From UBA6136 sp044351045 (GTDB lineage: Bacteria > Pseudomonadota > Gammaproteobacteria > Methylococcales > Methylococcaceae), in assembly GCA_044351045.1 (NCBI GenBank), contig JBILGM010000003.1, positions 1-64,000 of the forward strand: 64,000 nucleotides of DNA, in the 5' to 3' direction. The number at the start of each line of letters is the position of its first letter. The stretch's first letter is position 1. The position numbers and the translations under genes were made by a program. The notes beneath the pieces are model-generated. The model saw only the letters and a program-made list of their open reading frames with translations. It searched no databases and was not told where the DNA came from. Shown piece by piece: positions 23,938-34,333 of the stretch.

Positions 23938-24879
23938 ATGAATCTTTCCTCGTTGATGGTCATTACCCTGGTGGTTGGCCTGCTCTTGGGCTTGCTCGGT
24001 GGCGGCGGGTCCATTCTGTTGGTGCCGGTTTTGGTCTATCTGGTGGGTCTGGAAACCAAGGTCGCCATCGCGACGACCCTGGTGGTTGTGGGCCTGACGA
24101 GTCTGGTGGCGGTGGTGGGGCATGCCCGAGGGGGGCGCGTCTGCTGGAAAAACGGTGGGGCATTCGGACTGGCCGGCATGCTGGGCGCCTATGGCGGCGC
24201 CCGTCTGGCGGCTTATGTGCCCGGCAACGTATTGCTGTTGATGTTTGCCGTGATCATGCTGGGAACGGCGTTCACCATGCTCATCCGCCGCAATGAGGGG
24301 CCAAAGACCGACACGCCGGGAGCGAGTTGCCCCACCCGGCTGAATTTGCCGGGCGTCCTGTTTGATGGGTTTCTGGTTGGCATCATCACCGGTCTGGTTG
24401 GCGTGGGCGGCGGTTTTGTCATTGTCCCGGCGCTGAATCTGCTGGGTGGTCTGCCCATCCGTGCCGCCATCGGCACCTCGCTGTTGATTATCGTCATGAA
24501 CTCGGCCGCCGCGCTGGCGGGCTACGCTGGGTATGTCGAGATCGATCTGCGCTTTGCCGGGCTAGTCACCGCCGTCGCCATCGTCGGCAGCCTCATCGGT
24601 AGCGCGCTGACCCGGTATGTCAGCAATAGCGGGCTTCGGCGGGGCTTTGGCCTGTTCGTTATCGCGATCGCCGCTTATCTGCTCCACCGCGAGTTGTCCT
24701 GGAAGGCCCTTGCGGACGTTGAGCGTCTGGTGAGGGAGCATCACGAATTCTTTCGTGGTCTGCTGACCGCTTTCCTCGTCATGGCGCTTTATTGGACACG
24801 GGGCGTGATTCATTACCGGCATCAACGCGCCCTGGATGCGGCCAAGGATCGGGAACCCCCGCTGGATTGGCAAATCTAG
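23938..24879 (+). CDS. TauE/SafE family sulfite exporter-like permease
   Basis: This 313-residue inner-membrane protein of the TauE/SafE family has two repeats of helices with the glycine-rich signature: VVGLLLGLLGGGGSILLVPVL near residues 12-32 and GIITGLVGVGGGFVIVPAL near 148-166. The C-terminal 45 residues after the last helices are hydrophilic. It follows the persulfide dioxygenase-like gene closely, so export of sulfite or another organosulfur anion is a sensible reading. The substrate of this family is rarely proven. Confidence 0.87.
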   Translation: MNLSSLMVITLVVGLLLGLLGGGGSILLVPVLVYLVGLETKVAIATTLVVVGLTSLVAVVGHARGGRVCWKNGGAFGLAGMLGAYGGARLAAYVPGNVLLLMFAVIMLGTAFTMLIRRNEGPKTDTPGASCPTRLNLPGVLFDGFLVGIITGLVGVGGGFVIVPALNLLGGLPIRAAIGTSLLIIVMNSAAALAGYAGYVEIDLRFAGLVTAVAIVGSLIGSALTRYVSNSGLRRGFGLFVIAIAAYLLHRELSWKALADVERLVREHHEFFRGLLTAFLVMALYWTRGVIHYRHQRALDAAKDREPPLDWQI

Positions 24880-24994
24880 TCTCACCCGTGCAAACGGCGC
24901 TTTTGTCGTCTCAGGGTGATGCGTTTTTCTGTGACGCCCTGATGAAAAACGGTAATCTTCGGGCCCGCATTTCAACTTATTCTGTCACTCCAGA

Positions 24995-25574
24995 ATGAAA
25001 CACCTGCCGAATCTTTTGACGCTGTCCCGCATCGTTCTGTTGATTCCATTACCCTGCTTTTGGGGTTGAGTGGCGGTGATTCTCAGATCATTCGATATGC
25101 GTTCATGATTTTTCTGCTGGCCAGTTTTACCGATCTGGTGGATGGCTGGGTGGCAAGACGGTTTGACTGTGTCACCCATCTGGGTGCCTTTCTCGACCCA
25201 TTGGCTGACAAGATCGTGACCAATGTGTTGCTGGTTTTTCTAGCCAGCCGATATCCCGATTACTTCCCCTATGGATGATTCTGTAGATGCTGGCCCGGGA
25301 ATTTGCGGTTCAGGGCTTTCGAAGCATGGCGCCATGTGTGGGGGTGATGATTCGCACCGATCTCTTGAGCAAGTTGAAAACGTTCATTTAGTTGTTTTGT
25401 GTGGGTGCCTTGATGGTTGGCAAGGCATGGCCCATTTTGATGTGGCTTGCTGAACCGCTTTCGCTGATCAATCTATGGCTGGCGCTGGGGAGTGGCTATC
25501 TTTCGATGGCGCTGATTTTCTATAGAAACAGAGATCTCTGGGCGCGGCCATCGATACCTATGCAAACGCGATAA
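24995..25574 (+). pseudogene. CDP-alcohol phosphatidyltransferase (PgsA-like), broken
   Basis: Three frames together give a PgsA-like protein of about 190 residues. It begins MKHLPNLLTLSRIVLLIPL. The catalytic signature follows, in frame and complete, near 25130-25210 (TDLVDGWVARRF ... GAFLDPLADK). Then come AREFAVQGFRSMAP and a C-terminal membrane part ending with RNRDLWARP. The frame changes near 25060 and near 25275, and an in-frame TAG at 25389-25391 replaces what was probably CAG. Two indels plus a nonsense codon suggest real decay rather than a single error. The family makes phosphatidylglycerol phosphate; another pgsA elsewhere would be required. Confidence 0.8.
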
Positions 25575-25704
25575 GTCGGCCTGCGTCGCAGACTGACTGC
25601 CGAGCTTGGGGAACGGATATACCCTCTTTGACTCTCAAGCCATTAATGATTTGGATTCCGGGGGGTGGAGCTCCTGATAACTTTTTACGTAACTGGACGC
25701 AAAC

Positions 25705-26217
25705 ATGAGAAAAACAACCATCAGATCCCTATTTCTCTCCACGCTCCTGGCCCTGGGGGGCTGTGGGGATTCCTCTCATCCCGGCAGCAGTCAATCGGCT
25801 GCGCCGGCGAGCATTACCGGCATCGTCCTGCAGGACGAAACTCCGATCACAAAGGCCAGGATCGAGGCTACGGACTCGGCTGGCAAGGTGATTGCCAATA
25901 CCGAGGTCGGCGGTGACGGGCATTACCGCATTGCGATTCCCGTCGGCGCGAAGTATCCCGTCGTACTGAGTGCCAGCTTCGAGGGTGAAGGCAGCCCGTT
26001 GAAAGCGGCCGTCACCAGCGATCTGGCAACCGATCAGAACATCAGCAGCGTGACGACCATTGTCGTCAATACGGCGATGAATCTGGGCGGGTTGACGGAG
26101 GTCAATCTCGCCAAGGCGGCCGGGGCCGCGATTTCTCAACGCAAGAGCACGGGCGGCAGCGGCGGCTCGGCGGGCTTCAAGGGTGATCCCACCAAACATT
26201 ATGGCGGCTGGCACTGA
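25705..26217 (+). CDS. Lipoprotein with carboxypeptidase-regulatory-like domain
   Basis: This 170-residue predicted lipoprotein has a signal peptide with lipobox LGGC, Cys near residue 20. Residues about 35-95 look like an Ig-like carboxypeptidase regulatory fold (ITGIVLQDETPITKARIEA, then a DGHYRIAIP strand pair). The rest is Ala/Ser-rich with a glycine-rich tail (STGGSGGSAGF). No enzymatic motif is seen. It lies convergent with pbpC, 19 bp from its stop. Function unknown; a surface or periplasmic anchoring role is only a guess. Confidence 0.65.
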   Translation: MRKTTIRSLFLSTLLALGGCGDSSHPGSSQSAAPASITGIVLQDETPITKARIEATDSAGKVIANTEVGGDGHYRIAIPVGAKYPVVLSASFEGEGSPLKAAVTSDLATDQNISSVTTIVVNTAMNLGGLTEVNLAKAAGAAISQRKSTGGSGGSAGFKGDPTKHYGGWH

Positions 26218-26236
26218 TGGCCGTCGGGCGTCCCGG

Positions 26237-28378
26237 CTATCGCGGCGTTCGGACCTGAAAACGCACTGTATCCAATATCAAGCCATCGGATTCCCGTTGT
26301 AGTTGCAGTACGTGTTGCCCCGGCTGTGGCCGCCATGACTGGGCGATCCTGGCCGGTCCGATGCGTGTCCCGTCCAATGTGAACACGGCCTGATCGCCCC
26401 CGTGGGCCTTGAACCAGACTTGCTGGTTGGCGGGGGGGATATCGGGATCGAGCGCGATGATCACGCTGTCGGGTGGGGATTCGAGGTGGGCTTGATGGTT
26501 TTCGCTCTGGCCGGCGCGAATCACTTCGCTTTGGGTGCCGGCGATGAACCATTCCTCGCGTGCTGGCTCGATGGCCGGATCAAAGCGGATGGCTTGCTGT
26601 ACAACCCCTTCGGGCGGTTGGGGCGGCGACCCGGGTTGTTCCGCATGAAGCTTCGCCATGATGGCCGCCCACGCCGGGGCCGCGCCGCTGATGCCTGACA
26701 CATCCTTCATGGCATCGCCCTCGAAATTGCCCACCCACACGCCGACGGTGTACTGGCGACTGAAGCCGATACACCAGTTGTCCCGCATATCCTTGCTGGT
26801 CCCGGTTTTGACGGCGGTCCAGAAGCGGGTCGCTAACGGGCTGTCCAGCCCGAATGTCACCGACCGGCTGGCGTTGTCGCTGAGTATGTCGGCTACCAGA
26901 AAGGCCGCGTCGGCACTCATGACGCGACGGGATTGCTCGGGGGCCGCCGCCTTCGGCATGAATCGCAGAGGGCTCCAAAGCCCGCCATTCGCCAGCGTCC
27001 GATAGGCGGTTACCTGTTCGAGAAGGCTCACTTCAGCAGAGCCCAGGGCCAGGGAAAATCCATAGTATTCGCCATCCTCGGTCAAGCCCCGATACCCGAG
27101 CTCGTTCAGGCGGTCACGAAATCGATCGACGCCCACTAGGACCAGTGCGCGAACCGCCGGCACGTTCAACGACGAGGCCAGTGCCGTCCGCACGCTGACC
27201 GGTCCTTTGAAGTCATGGTCATAGTTCTGGGGAATGTAGAGACCGCTCGTGGTTTCCAGGTTGACGGGCGAATCCTCGAGGACCGAGGCGGCTGTGACGA
27301 ATGACTGTTCCAGCGCCAATCCGTAAAGGAAGGGTTTCAGGGTTGAACCGGCCTGCCGTCTGGCGGCAGCCCCATCGACCTGTCCGGCGGTGGATTGGAT
27401 GCCGGCCGAACCCACATAGGCGAGGACCTCGCCGGTCGCGTTGTCCACAATGACGGCGGCACCGTCGCGGACATTACGTCCCCCCAATCCGGCCAACTGC
27501 TGCGAGAGGGCTTCCAGCGCCAGCTTCTGCCAGTGGAGGTCCAGGGTGGTGGTCACCCGCTCGCCGGGTTGCCGCAGGAATCGACGGGCCAGTGAGGGTG
27601 CCCAGTTGGCCTCCGTGGTTCGGGTACCGGGTTGAGTCAGGGCCTGCGAGGCCAATGCCTCCAATGTTGTGCAAGGGGTTGCGAATTCGCCTGCTTGTGC
27701 AATAGCGCAGGCGCGGCGTTTAAGGCGGCTCACATCCGCATTGGGGGCGGGCAACAGTGCGGCGAGAATGATTGATTCCGGCTCGCTCAGGCCGGAGGGG
27801 TGCTTGTCGAACAGGGCTTTGGCGGTGGCCGCGATGCCCTGCAGTTCGCCGCGGAAGCTGACCCGATTGAGATAGGCTTCGAGAATCTCGGTTTTGGTCC
27901 ATCGCCGTTCCAGCGCGAGGGCCTGCGTGATCTGCCGAAGTTTCTGCCCGATCGTTCGGCCCGATCGCGTCTGCGAACTGACGGGTTCCAGCAAACCGGT
28001 CAACTGCATGGTGATCGTGCTGGCACCGCGGAGTCGCCCTTCGCGCAGCCATCCGGCCACTGCGCTCAGCATCGCCCGCAGATCCATTGCGCCGTGCTCA
28101 AAAAACCGGCGATCCTCGGCCAGCAGGATGGCCCTGACCAGTGCCGGTGAGACATCATCCAGCTGGGTCCAGGCGAGTCTCCGGATAGCGTGATTCTGGC
28201 GTTGGCTGCTGACTAACTGACCATGCCGGTCCAGCAGCCAGGCTTCGGAGGGTGTCCAGCCGGCTTGCACATCGTTGAAGCGGATGGGCGTTATGAACAG
28301 GCTGGCGGTCCAGACGAGCAGGCAGGGCGCACTCAGCAGCGCCCATAGGATGGCCAGGACTCGCCAGGGACGGCGCAT
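26237..28378 (-). CDS. pbpC: Penicillin-binding protein 1C
   Basis: This bifunctional class A PBP of about 713 residues has an N-terminal membrane helix, then a glycosyltransferase (GT51) domain with AEDRRFFEHGAMD and STITMQLTGLLEP. The transpeptidase domain has the SXXK motif in GSTLKPFLYGLAL, an SSLN element and KTGTSKDMRDNW. A C-terminal PBP1C-specific beta domain of about 90 residues follows (PF06832 type). The start at 28378 (MRRPWRVLA) is chosen because it begins the membrane helix and avoids overlap with the upstream gene. It lies 20 bp after the alpha-2-macroglobulin gene; this pair is conserved in many Gram-negatives (yfhM-pbpC in E. coli). Confidence 0.93.
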   Translation of the reverse strand: MRRPWRVLAILWALLSAPCLLVWTASLFITPIRFNDVQAGWTPSEAWLLDRHGQLVSSQRQNHAIRRLAWTQLDDVSPALVRAILLAEDRRFFEHGAMDLRAMLSAVAGWLREGRLRGASTITMQLTGLLEPVSSQTRSGRTIGQKLRQITQALALERRWTKTEILEAYLNRVSFRGELQGIAATAKALFDKHPSGLSEPESIILAALLPAPNADVSRLKRRACAIAQAGEFATPCTTLEALASQALTQPGTRTTEANWAPSLARRFLRQPGERVTTTLDLHWQKLALEALSQQLAGLGGRNVRDGAAVIVDNATGEVLAYVGSAGIQSTAGQVDGAAARRQAGSTLKPFLYGLALEQSFVTAASVLEDSPVNLETTSGLYIPQNYDHDFKGPVSVRTALASSLNVPAVRALVLVGVDRFRDRLNELGYRGLTEDGEYYGFSLALGSAEVSLLEQVTAYRTLANGGLWSPLRFMPKAAAPEQSRRVMSADAAFLVADILSDNASRSVTFGLDSPLATRFWTAVKTGTSKDMRDNWCIGFSRQYTVGVWVGNFEGDAMKDVSGISGAAPAWAAIMAKLHAEQPGSPPQPPEGVVQQAIRFDPAIEPAREEWFIAGTQSEVIRAGQSENHQAHLESPPDSVIIALDPDIPPANQQVWFKAHGGDQAVFTLDGTRIGPARIAQSWRPQPGQHVLQLQRESDGLILDTVRFQVRTPR

Positions 28379-28398
28379 GCCGGCGATGTCCCTGAAGG

Positions 28399-31300
28399 TC
28401 AAGGCGCCAGCACCTCCACGGGAGCATTGGGATAATCCGCAAAAATCTCGGGCGCATATAAGGCTTCGACATGAGTAGGTGGCAGGACAAAGCGTCCGGG
28501 GTTGTTGAGCCGAACCGTGTATTCCACCGTCCACGAGCCCTTGGGCACAAACTGGTAATAGGCCCGGAATGCGTCCTGTCGCCGTTCTTCGTAGGCCAGC
28601 CAGGCGCGACCTTGAGGCCCACGCTCACCCTGGGTGAGCAGGCTGGAGTCTCGACCGAGCCCTTTGCCGAGGAGGGTGGCGCCGCCCGGGACCGGATCAT
28701 CGACGACCACCCAGCTCAGATCTGATTGCGCCTCCAACTCCAGCGTCACGCGTGCAGTATCGCCAACGGTCCAGACGCCGGGTGTTTTCTGTTCCACGGG
28801 CAGCACGCTGCGCTTGAGTTTGAAGCCCGCATTCAATGGGCTGGTTAAAGGGAGCGCCGCCTTGACCTGCACCATGGCCCAGGGCTTGCCGCTGCCCGCC
28901 TGCTGAATTGAGAGTGACTCTCGGGTTTCCGGTAATGACAGTCCGACTTGTTGCGGTTCGCTGGCGGGCCAGGTGAGATCTGTCTGCTGATCGCCGAGGC
29001 GGATGTGCGTCGTGCCGGTGACCGGGGTCGATTCAAATCTTTCGCTGAATTGTTCCATCGCCAGAACACCCCAGGCGTTCGCCGTCGTCATGTTCCAGCG
29101 GCCCTTCAGCTGACGTCCGAGTGCGCCCCGCGCCAGCCGGGGGATATCGGCTTGCCACTGAGGGCTTTTCAATGCAGCCAACACCATACGCACGGCATTG
29201 ACATCGGCAGATACCATCAACCAACCCAGACTATCCTGGCTTTCCGTGGAAAACAACAGGGTGGTGCCGTGATAAGTTAGACGGCTGAAAAGTATCTGTT
29301 CGGCTTGTTGCTGGCGCTGCTCACGCAAGGGCGCTCTCTCCATCCTGTCGAGGATGCTCATCCAGTCGAGCACGGCGGATGTGGGCCAGTGGTTGGGGTC
29401 GATGGTGAGCGAATCCAGCATATCCGGCGTCGCTTCGCCATACCGAGCCAAGGCCTCAATCGCGGTCAGCTTGCGTAGCGTGAGGTCAGGCGCATTGAGG
29501 GCGGAATCTCGGATCACTCGCCCTGCGACGAATTTCTTCAGACCTTCCAGCATGCGCGAGCGGGGTTTTTCGGGCAATTCCCAGCCCGCCTCATGCCCAA
29601 CGCCCAGCACGTAGCTGGTCAGTACATCGCTGCCCATGAGCTGGTCGCTTGGGAAATAGCGCAGCAATCCATCCCGATCCTGTGATACCGGCAATTGGCT
29701 GAGCACATCAGCCCAGCGGGTTTTGTCGCGCAACGCGATGGCGACCGACACTTTCTGCTCCAGACAGTTGTAAGGATATTGCCGCATGTAATCGGTGACA
29801 CCCGACATCGCGCCCGCCAGTCGTGACCGCAGGCCAACTTCAATACGGCCCCGTCCTGGCAGTGAGCCTGCGGGTGCCTGGATGTCGAGGCTGAGCGGGG
29901 TTTCATCCACTTGCTCGAGCGTGGCCTGCAGGGTCCGAACAGGGACCGCCGGCTGAACGGCCTGCTGAACCTTGAGCTGATCCCGTGTCTGGCTTTGGCT
30001 GTCGATGGCGCTGATGTCCCAATGCAGGCGCTGGATGCCGATCGGCACTTCCACGTCAAAGAGGGCTTCGCGAGCGCTACCGGCGGGAATCTCCAGATGG
30101 ATCGGGTTTACCTGAGGCAGAGTCACTGCGGTCGAGTCCATGCTGAGTGTTGGGGTCACCTCCACCTGCATGGCTGTGTTGGACGCATTGCGCAGGGTGA
30201 ACAGAGCGCTGAGGCGGTCACCTTCTCGCACGACGGGCGGTAGCCCCGAATTCAGCATCAGTGGCTGGCTGGTCTGGAAGTTGCCGCTCCCCGTTCCGAA
30301 CAATCCCGATCCCGCATTGGCCACGGCGACAACACGGAATCCACTGAGCGCATCATTGAGCGGGATGTCGATCTCCACCGCATTTCTCCCCTGTAGGGGA
30401 ACGCGCCCTTTCCAGAGCAGTAGCGTATCGAACAGCTCGCGCGCCGCCTGACGACCCCCGCCGCCACCATGCGGCACGGCCTTGCGTCCAAAATGGCGTT
30501 TGCCGATCACCTGCATCTGGGCCGTGGAGGTGTACACCTCGATGGGTCGGACGTTCATCATGCTGTCAAGCAAACGCCAGGAGAGATTCGGTTTGAGCTC
30601 CAGAAGCGCTTCATCCACTGCGGCTATGGCGAGTTCCGCATCGTCGGGCAGGCGCCCGCCACCCGCCGGTTTTACTTTGATCCTGACTTTTGCCGTTTCA
30701 CGCGGTTTGTAAGTGGTGGCGGCTGGTTCAACACTGACATCCAGCCGGTGCGCCTGCCAACCGACCTTGATTTCTGCATTGCCCAGGCGGTAGGCCGGCT
30801 TGCCGAGATCGGCCAGAGCACTGGGCGCCGGAGCGGCTTCCGCCTGCCATGGAAGATGCAGCTTGTCCGCCATGGCCGACCACCACGGAGAGTTGGTTTC
30901 GACTCGTCCGCGGATGGCCAGTACCGAGACAAACACATTCGGTGCGTGTGTCCCTCTCACGGGGACCTCGATCATCGGTGACTTGCCGCTGAGCTTGGTG
31001 ACGAAGGTTTCGGCTACGCCCTCGCGCTCCACAGTGACCCAGGCGGTAGCTTCACGGAAGGGCATCCGCACCTGGAAACGAGCGGTTTCTCCCGGCTGAT
31101 ACTCCTTTCGTTCGGGAATGAGGTCGATCCGGTCCGTCCCGCTACCGTCGAACCAGGTGTCCTCCGCGCCGGACAACCAACTGCTGGTTACGCTGGAGAC
31201 GGTATTGCCCTGGCTATCTTCGGTTCGAGCCTGCAAAAGGATTTCCCCGCTCATCTCGGGATTTATCTCGCAGTGGAGTCGGCCCATTGCATCCGTCTTG

Positions 31301-34200
31301 CCTTTGCAATGTTTGGGCAGCCTGATGACTTCCGAGCGATTGTCATAGCTGTAGAAGCCGCCAATCAGCCGCTTGCGATATGAGTAGGTCTTGCGTTCGA
31401 ACAGGTCCACTTCGACGGGATGGTTGGCAATGGGCTTGCCGCGAAGATCCAGCACCACCGCGTCGAAACGGACCTGATCTCGGCTGGCTACCCAGCTTTC
31501 GGTGCGCAGCCCGATGTTGAGGCGGGCCGGCCAGAGGGGCAGTCGGCGGGTTACGGCTTCCATTTCGCCGTTTGCATCCTGATACTCCATCTCCACCAAA
31601 AGATCCCGTGGCCTGTGGTTGGGCTGCACGGTCAGCGTAGTTCTGGCGGCGCCCTTGGCGTCGAGCATCAGCGGAATGACTTCGGCAGGTTTTTGCCCTT
31701 CTCCCGCCTCGGAGTCCTCCTTTTCCTCGGTCATGCCCTCCTGGATGGTTTCTCCCCCAAACACGAAATCCTCATAGCCATTGAGTCGGATGTCTCTCGG
31801 CGAAGTGATCGTTCGGAGTTTCACGGGCGCCTGACCCGCTACGCCACCGCTTAGATAGGTTAGAAACAGATCCAGCTGAACCTGGGTCGGATTGATGAGG
31901 TCGTCCTTGGGTGGCTGGATGACGGCCTTCATGGTGGGCAGACGGAATTGTTCCACGTGAAACGCGCCAGACTCAAAGCGCCGGGTCTGCTTGTCATCCG
32001 TCAGTGCGACCTCATAGGTTCCGAGGCGGGCCTCTTTGGGAATGGTCCACGCGGTTTCCCCAATGCCCTTGGCATCCATCGTGACCGGCATCCGGAATTG
32101 CTGGTCGCTCCCCGAGTGGGTCATCTCGATTATGGTGGGCTGGAACCCCTCCGGGATCGCAAATCCCGTCAGCGCATGGCGCCGGAAAAAGTGTTTCATG
32201 GACACGGTTTCCCCGGCACGGAACAGGGCGCGATCAAACACGGTATGGGCGATGTCCGGGCCCACATAGTCGCCGACGTTTAAATTAAATTCTGCAGGCT
32301 GTATGCCGCGGTTCCAGAATGAGGCCGTGAAACCTAGGTCATCTCCAGTGCGGGCGCTGACAAACAGAGGGTGGGGGCTGCCCTCCGAACATCCCTCCCC
32401 GCCATGAGGTTTACCGATCATTTCGCCGCCGGGAATCCTGACCAGTCCGTCCGTGCCCGTCTTGCCCTGCCAGAGGCGATAGCCAGTGCAGTAATCGCTG
32501 ATCTGAATCGTCGCGTTGTCGACTGGTGTTGCCTTGTCCAGTGTGGTCACCCAGACGATGGAGCCCTCGCGTCCCCATTTGAAGTGCACACCCAGATTGG
32601 TCACCAAGGTCGAGGTGGCGACGAAGCGCGGCTTGTTTTCACCGAGCAGCGAGGCCCCCAACTTGGGGCTGCTGAGTTCGACAACATAAAACCCCGGATC
32701 AACCAGCGGGATCCCGACCACCTCGAACTCCTTTTCGCCCAGGGGTTTGGGAACGGTGATCCCGCTGGTGGGGTCAGACGGGCCAAATACGGACTCGGAG
32801 CCTGTCTGCTCCTTCCAGATCTTGTCGTCCGTGTTGGCGCCTTTGGCTATTATCCATTCGCCCCGACTCCGCCCCGCTTGCTTGACCCGTTCCAGCCAGC
32901 GGATGATGTCTTCATCACTCTCCATGCGCCTGACTTGGCCCGGCACACCATCACTGGCTTCGATCACCCGTTGCTGTCCGGCGATCTGGGGTTCCAGGTT
33001 GCGCAGAGTGACCGGCAGAATGCCGCCGGTCTTTCGTTCCAGGATGCCAAAATCGCCTGAAAACTTGGCCAGCGGCGGATATTCATCAATGGCTATGGGC
33101 AGCGGAAATCGAGCGGCATTTTCCAGTGTTCGATCGGCATCATCCCGCAGGTTGTCGGGCAGGATGATTCGGAGTGGGCTCTTTTCCGGAAATGGCCCGC
33201 GAAATGTGAGGGAATGCGCCACGGGGGTTTTGGCCTGATCGATGGGCTCTGCCGGATAGCGCTTGCCGGTCTCGTCCACCAGTCGAACCGCCATGAGTGA
33301 TGTGCTGGGAACGTCTGCAGTGAAGAAAAGCTCCAGCGGCAACATAGGCAGGCAGTCGGCCTGTGGATTCACCCGCTGACAGCGCAGGTGGGCACTGAAG
33401 GCGGGTCGGGTTCTGAACGACAGCACCTGATCCTTCTGGCCGTTGACGCCGCTGGGCGAGAGAATCTCTTTGCCCCAGACCAGGCGCACGTCCGTATCCG
33501 GCGGTAGTGACCGGCGACATTGGATTAACAACAGGCCGGCTTCAGCCTGTTCCAGCGCCTCTCCCTGAAAGCGCATGACGGCCTCCGCATCTTCGTCGGG
33601 GGACAGCAAGTGGCTGTAGCCATAACCCAGGGCGCGACGCTGTTTCAGGATTTGTGCCCGTGCGTCACCCTCGAGCAGGTCGAGACCGATCTGTTCGCTT
33701 AGTCCATTGATTTCGCAGTGCGCGTGCGCCTTAAGCGAATTCGGATCGACAGCGCCATCCAATGCCAGCACAAAAGCCTGTCGCTCATCGACCCGGTGGC
33801 TACCCTCTTCAGGAAGTGAACGCAGGATGGTGGGTCCCCCGGTATCAAAGCTGAAATCCGTCTTGCCGGATACTTTGCTCCCATCGATGGAGCGAAGATC
33901 GGCTTTCAGCCTGAAATGGCAGATGCGCCCCGAGGGGAGGTTATGGTCAAAATCCAGCACCCAGGTGCGTGGATCGGCCCAGCGGCGGGTACCCGTTTCC
34001 GGGCAGTCGATATCAAATGGCTCCGGTCGTCGTGGATCGCCCAGCGCCACCATCTCGGCGGAAAATCTTGCCGTGACCTGGCGGACGCTCTTGACTGAAC
34101 CTTGGGGTGAAAAGGATTCAAGGCTGGCCCTAGCCGCCGTTTTGGCAAAGACCGGCTGCTGGAAGAGGAACAGAATCAGCAGAACCAACAAGCGGCACAT
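28399..34200 (-). CDS. yfhM: Bacterial alpha-2-macroglobulin with thioester
   Basis: This very large periplasmic protein, about 1933 residues, has a signal peptide (MCRLLVLLILFLFQQPVFA). It holds a chain of MG beta-domains, a protease-bait-containing middle, and a thioester domain with the CLEQ motif (YPYNCLEQ) in the last third, followed by the alpha-helical toroid. The thioester motif marks it as the YfhM class, able to trap proteases covalently, and not the thioester-lacking MagD class. Length exceeds E. coli YfhM (about 1650 residues). The ATG at 34200 has AGAGGGA in front; an upstream in-frame ATG at 34221 lacks a good site. Together with pbpC it is thought to protect and repair the envelope after outer-membrane breach. 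Confidence 0.93.
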   Translation of the reverse strand: MCRLLVLLILFLFQQPVFAKTAARASLESFSPQGSVKSVRQVTARFSAEMVALGDPRRPEPFDIDCPETGTRRWADPRTWVLDFDHNLPSGRICHFRLKADLRSIDGSKVSGKTDFSFDTGGPTILRSLPEEGSHRVDERQAFVLALDGAVDPNSLKAHAHCEINGLSEQIGLDLLEGDARAQILKQRRALGYGYSHLLSPDEDAEAVMRFQGEALEQAEAGLLLIQCRRSLPPDTDVRLVWGKEILSPSGVNGQKDQVLSFRTRPAFSAHLRCQRVNPQADCLPMLPLELFFTADVPSTSLMAVRLVDETGKRYPAEPIDQAKTPVAHSLTFRGPFPEKSPLRIILPDNLRDDADRTLENAARFPLPIAIDEYPPLAKFSGDFGILERKTGGILPVTLRNLEPQIAGQQRVIEASDGVPGQVRRMESDEDIIRWLERVKQAGRSRGEWIIAKGANTDDKIWKEQTGSESVFGPSDPTSGITVPKPLGEKEFEVVGIPLVDPGFYVVELSSPKLGASLLGENKPRFVATSTLVTNLGVHFKWGREGSIVWVTTLDKATPVDNATIQISDYCTGYRLWQGKTGTDGLVRIPGGEMIGKPHGGEGCSEGSPHPLFVSARTGDDLGFTASFWNRGIQPAEFNLNVGDYVGPDIAHTVFDRALFRAGETVSMKHFFRRHALTGFAIPEGFQPTIIEMTHSGSDQQFRMPVTMDAKGIGETAWTIPKEARLGTYEVALTDDKQTRRFESGAFHVEQFRLPTMKAVIQPPKDDLINPTQVQLDLFLTYLSGGVAGQAPVKLRTITSPRDIRLNGYEDFVFGGETIQEGMTEEKEDSEAGEGQKPAEVIPLMLDAKGAARTTLTVQPNHRPRDLLVEMEYQDANGEMEAVTRRLPLWPARLNIGLRTESWVASRDQVRFDAVVLDLRGKPIANHPVEVDLFERKTYSYRKRLIGGFYSYDNRSEVIRLPKHCKGKTDAMGRLHCEINPEMSGEILLQARTEDSQGNTVSSVTSSWLSGAEDTWFDGSGTDRIDLIPERKEYQPGETARFQVRMPFREATAWVTVEREGVAETFVTKLSGKSPMIEVPVRGTHAPNVFVSVLAIRGRVETNSPWWSAMADKLHLPWQAEAAPAPSALADLGKPAYRLGNAEIKVGWQAHRLDVSVEPAATTYKPRETAKVRIKVKPAGGGRLPDDAELAIAAVDEALLELKPNLSWRLLDSMMNVRPIEVYTSTAQMQVIGKRHFGRKAVPHGGGGGRQAARELFDTLLLWKGRVPLQGRNAVEIDIPLNDALSGFRVVAVANAGSGLFGTGSGNFQTSQPLMLNSGLPPVVREGDRLSALFTLRNASNTAMQVEVTPTLSMDSTAVTLPQVNPIHLEIPAGSAREALFDVEVPIGIQRLHWDISAIDSQSQTRDQLKVQQAVQPAVPVRTLQATLEQVDETPLSLDIQAPAGSLPGRGRIEVGLRSRLAGAMSGVTDYMRQYPYNCLEQKVSVAIALRDKTRWADVLSQLPVSQDRDGLLRYFPSDQLMGSDVLTSYVLGVGHEAGWELPEKPRSRMLEGLKKFVAGRVIRDSALNAPDLTLRKLTAIEALARYGEATPDMLDSLTIDPNHWPTSAVLDWMSILDRMERAPLREQRQQQAEQILFSRLTYHGTTLLFSTESQDSLGWLMVSADVNAVRMVLAALKSPQWQADIPRLARGALGRQLKGRWNMTTANAWGVLAMEQFSERFESTPVTGTTHIRLGDQQTDLTWPASEPQQVGLSLPETRESLSIQQAGSGKPWAMVQVKAALPLTSPLNAGFKLKRSVLPVEQKTPGVWTVGDTARVTLELEAQSDLSWVVVDDPVPGGATLLGKGLGRDSSLLTQGERGPQGRAWLAYEERRQDAFRAYYQFVPKGSWTVEYTVRLNNPGRFVLPPTHVEALYAPEIFADYPNAPVEVLAP

Positions 34201-34333
34201 GACATCCCTCTCACACAACATGAAACAGGGCGTCGAGTATGCGCGATGGAGCCGCTGGATTAAAGCGAAAGACGCTGCTTATATGGGGCTAGCTCCGGGA
34301 CCCAAAGCCATGGGCTCGATCGCAAAGATCGGC

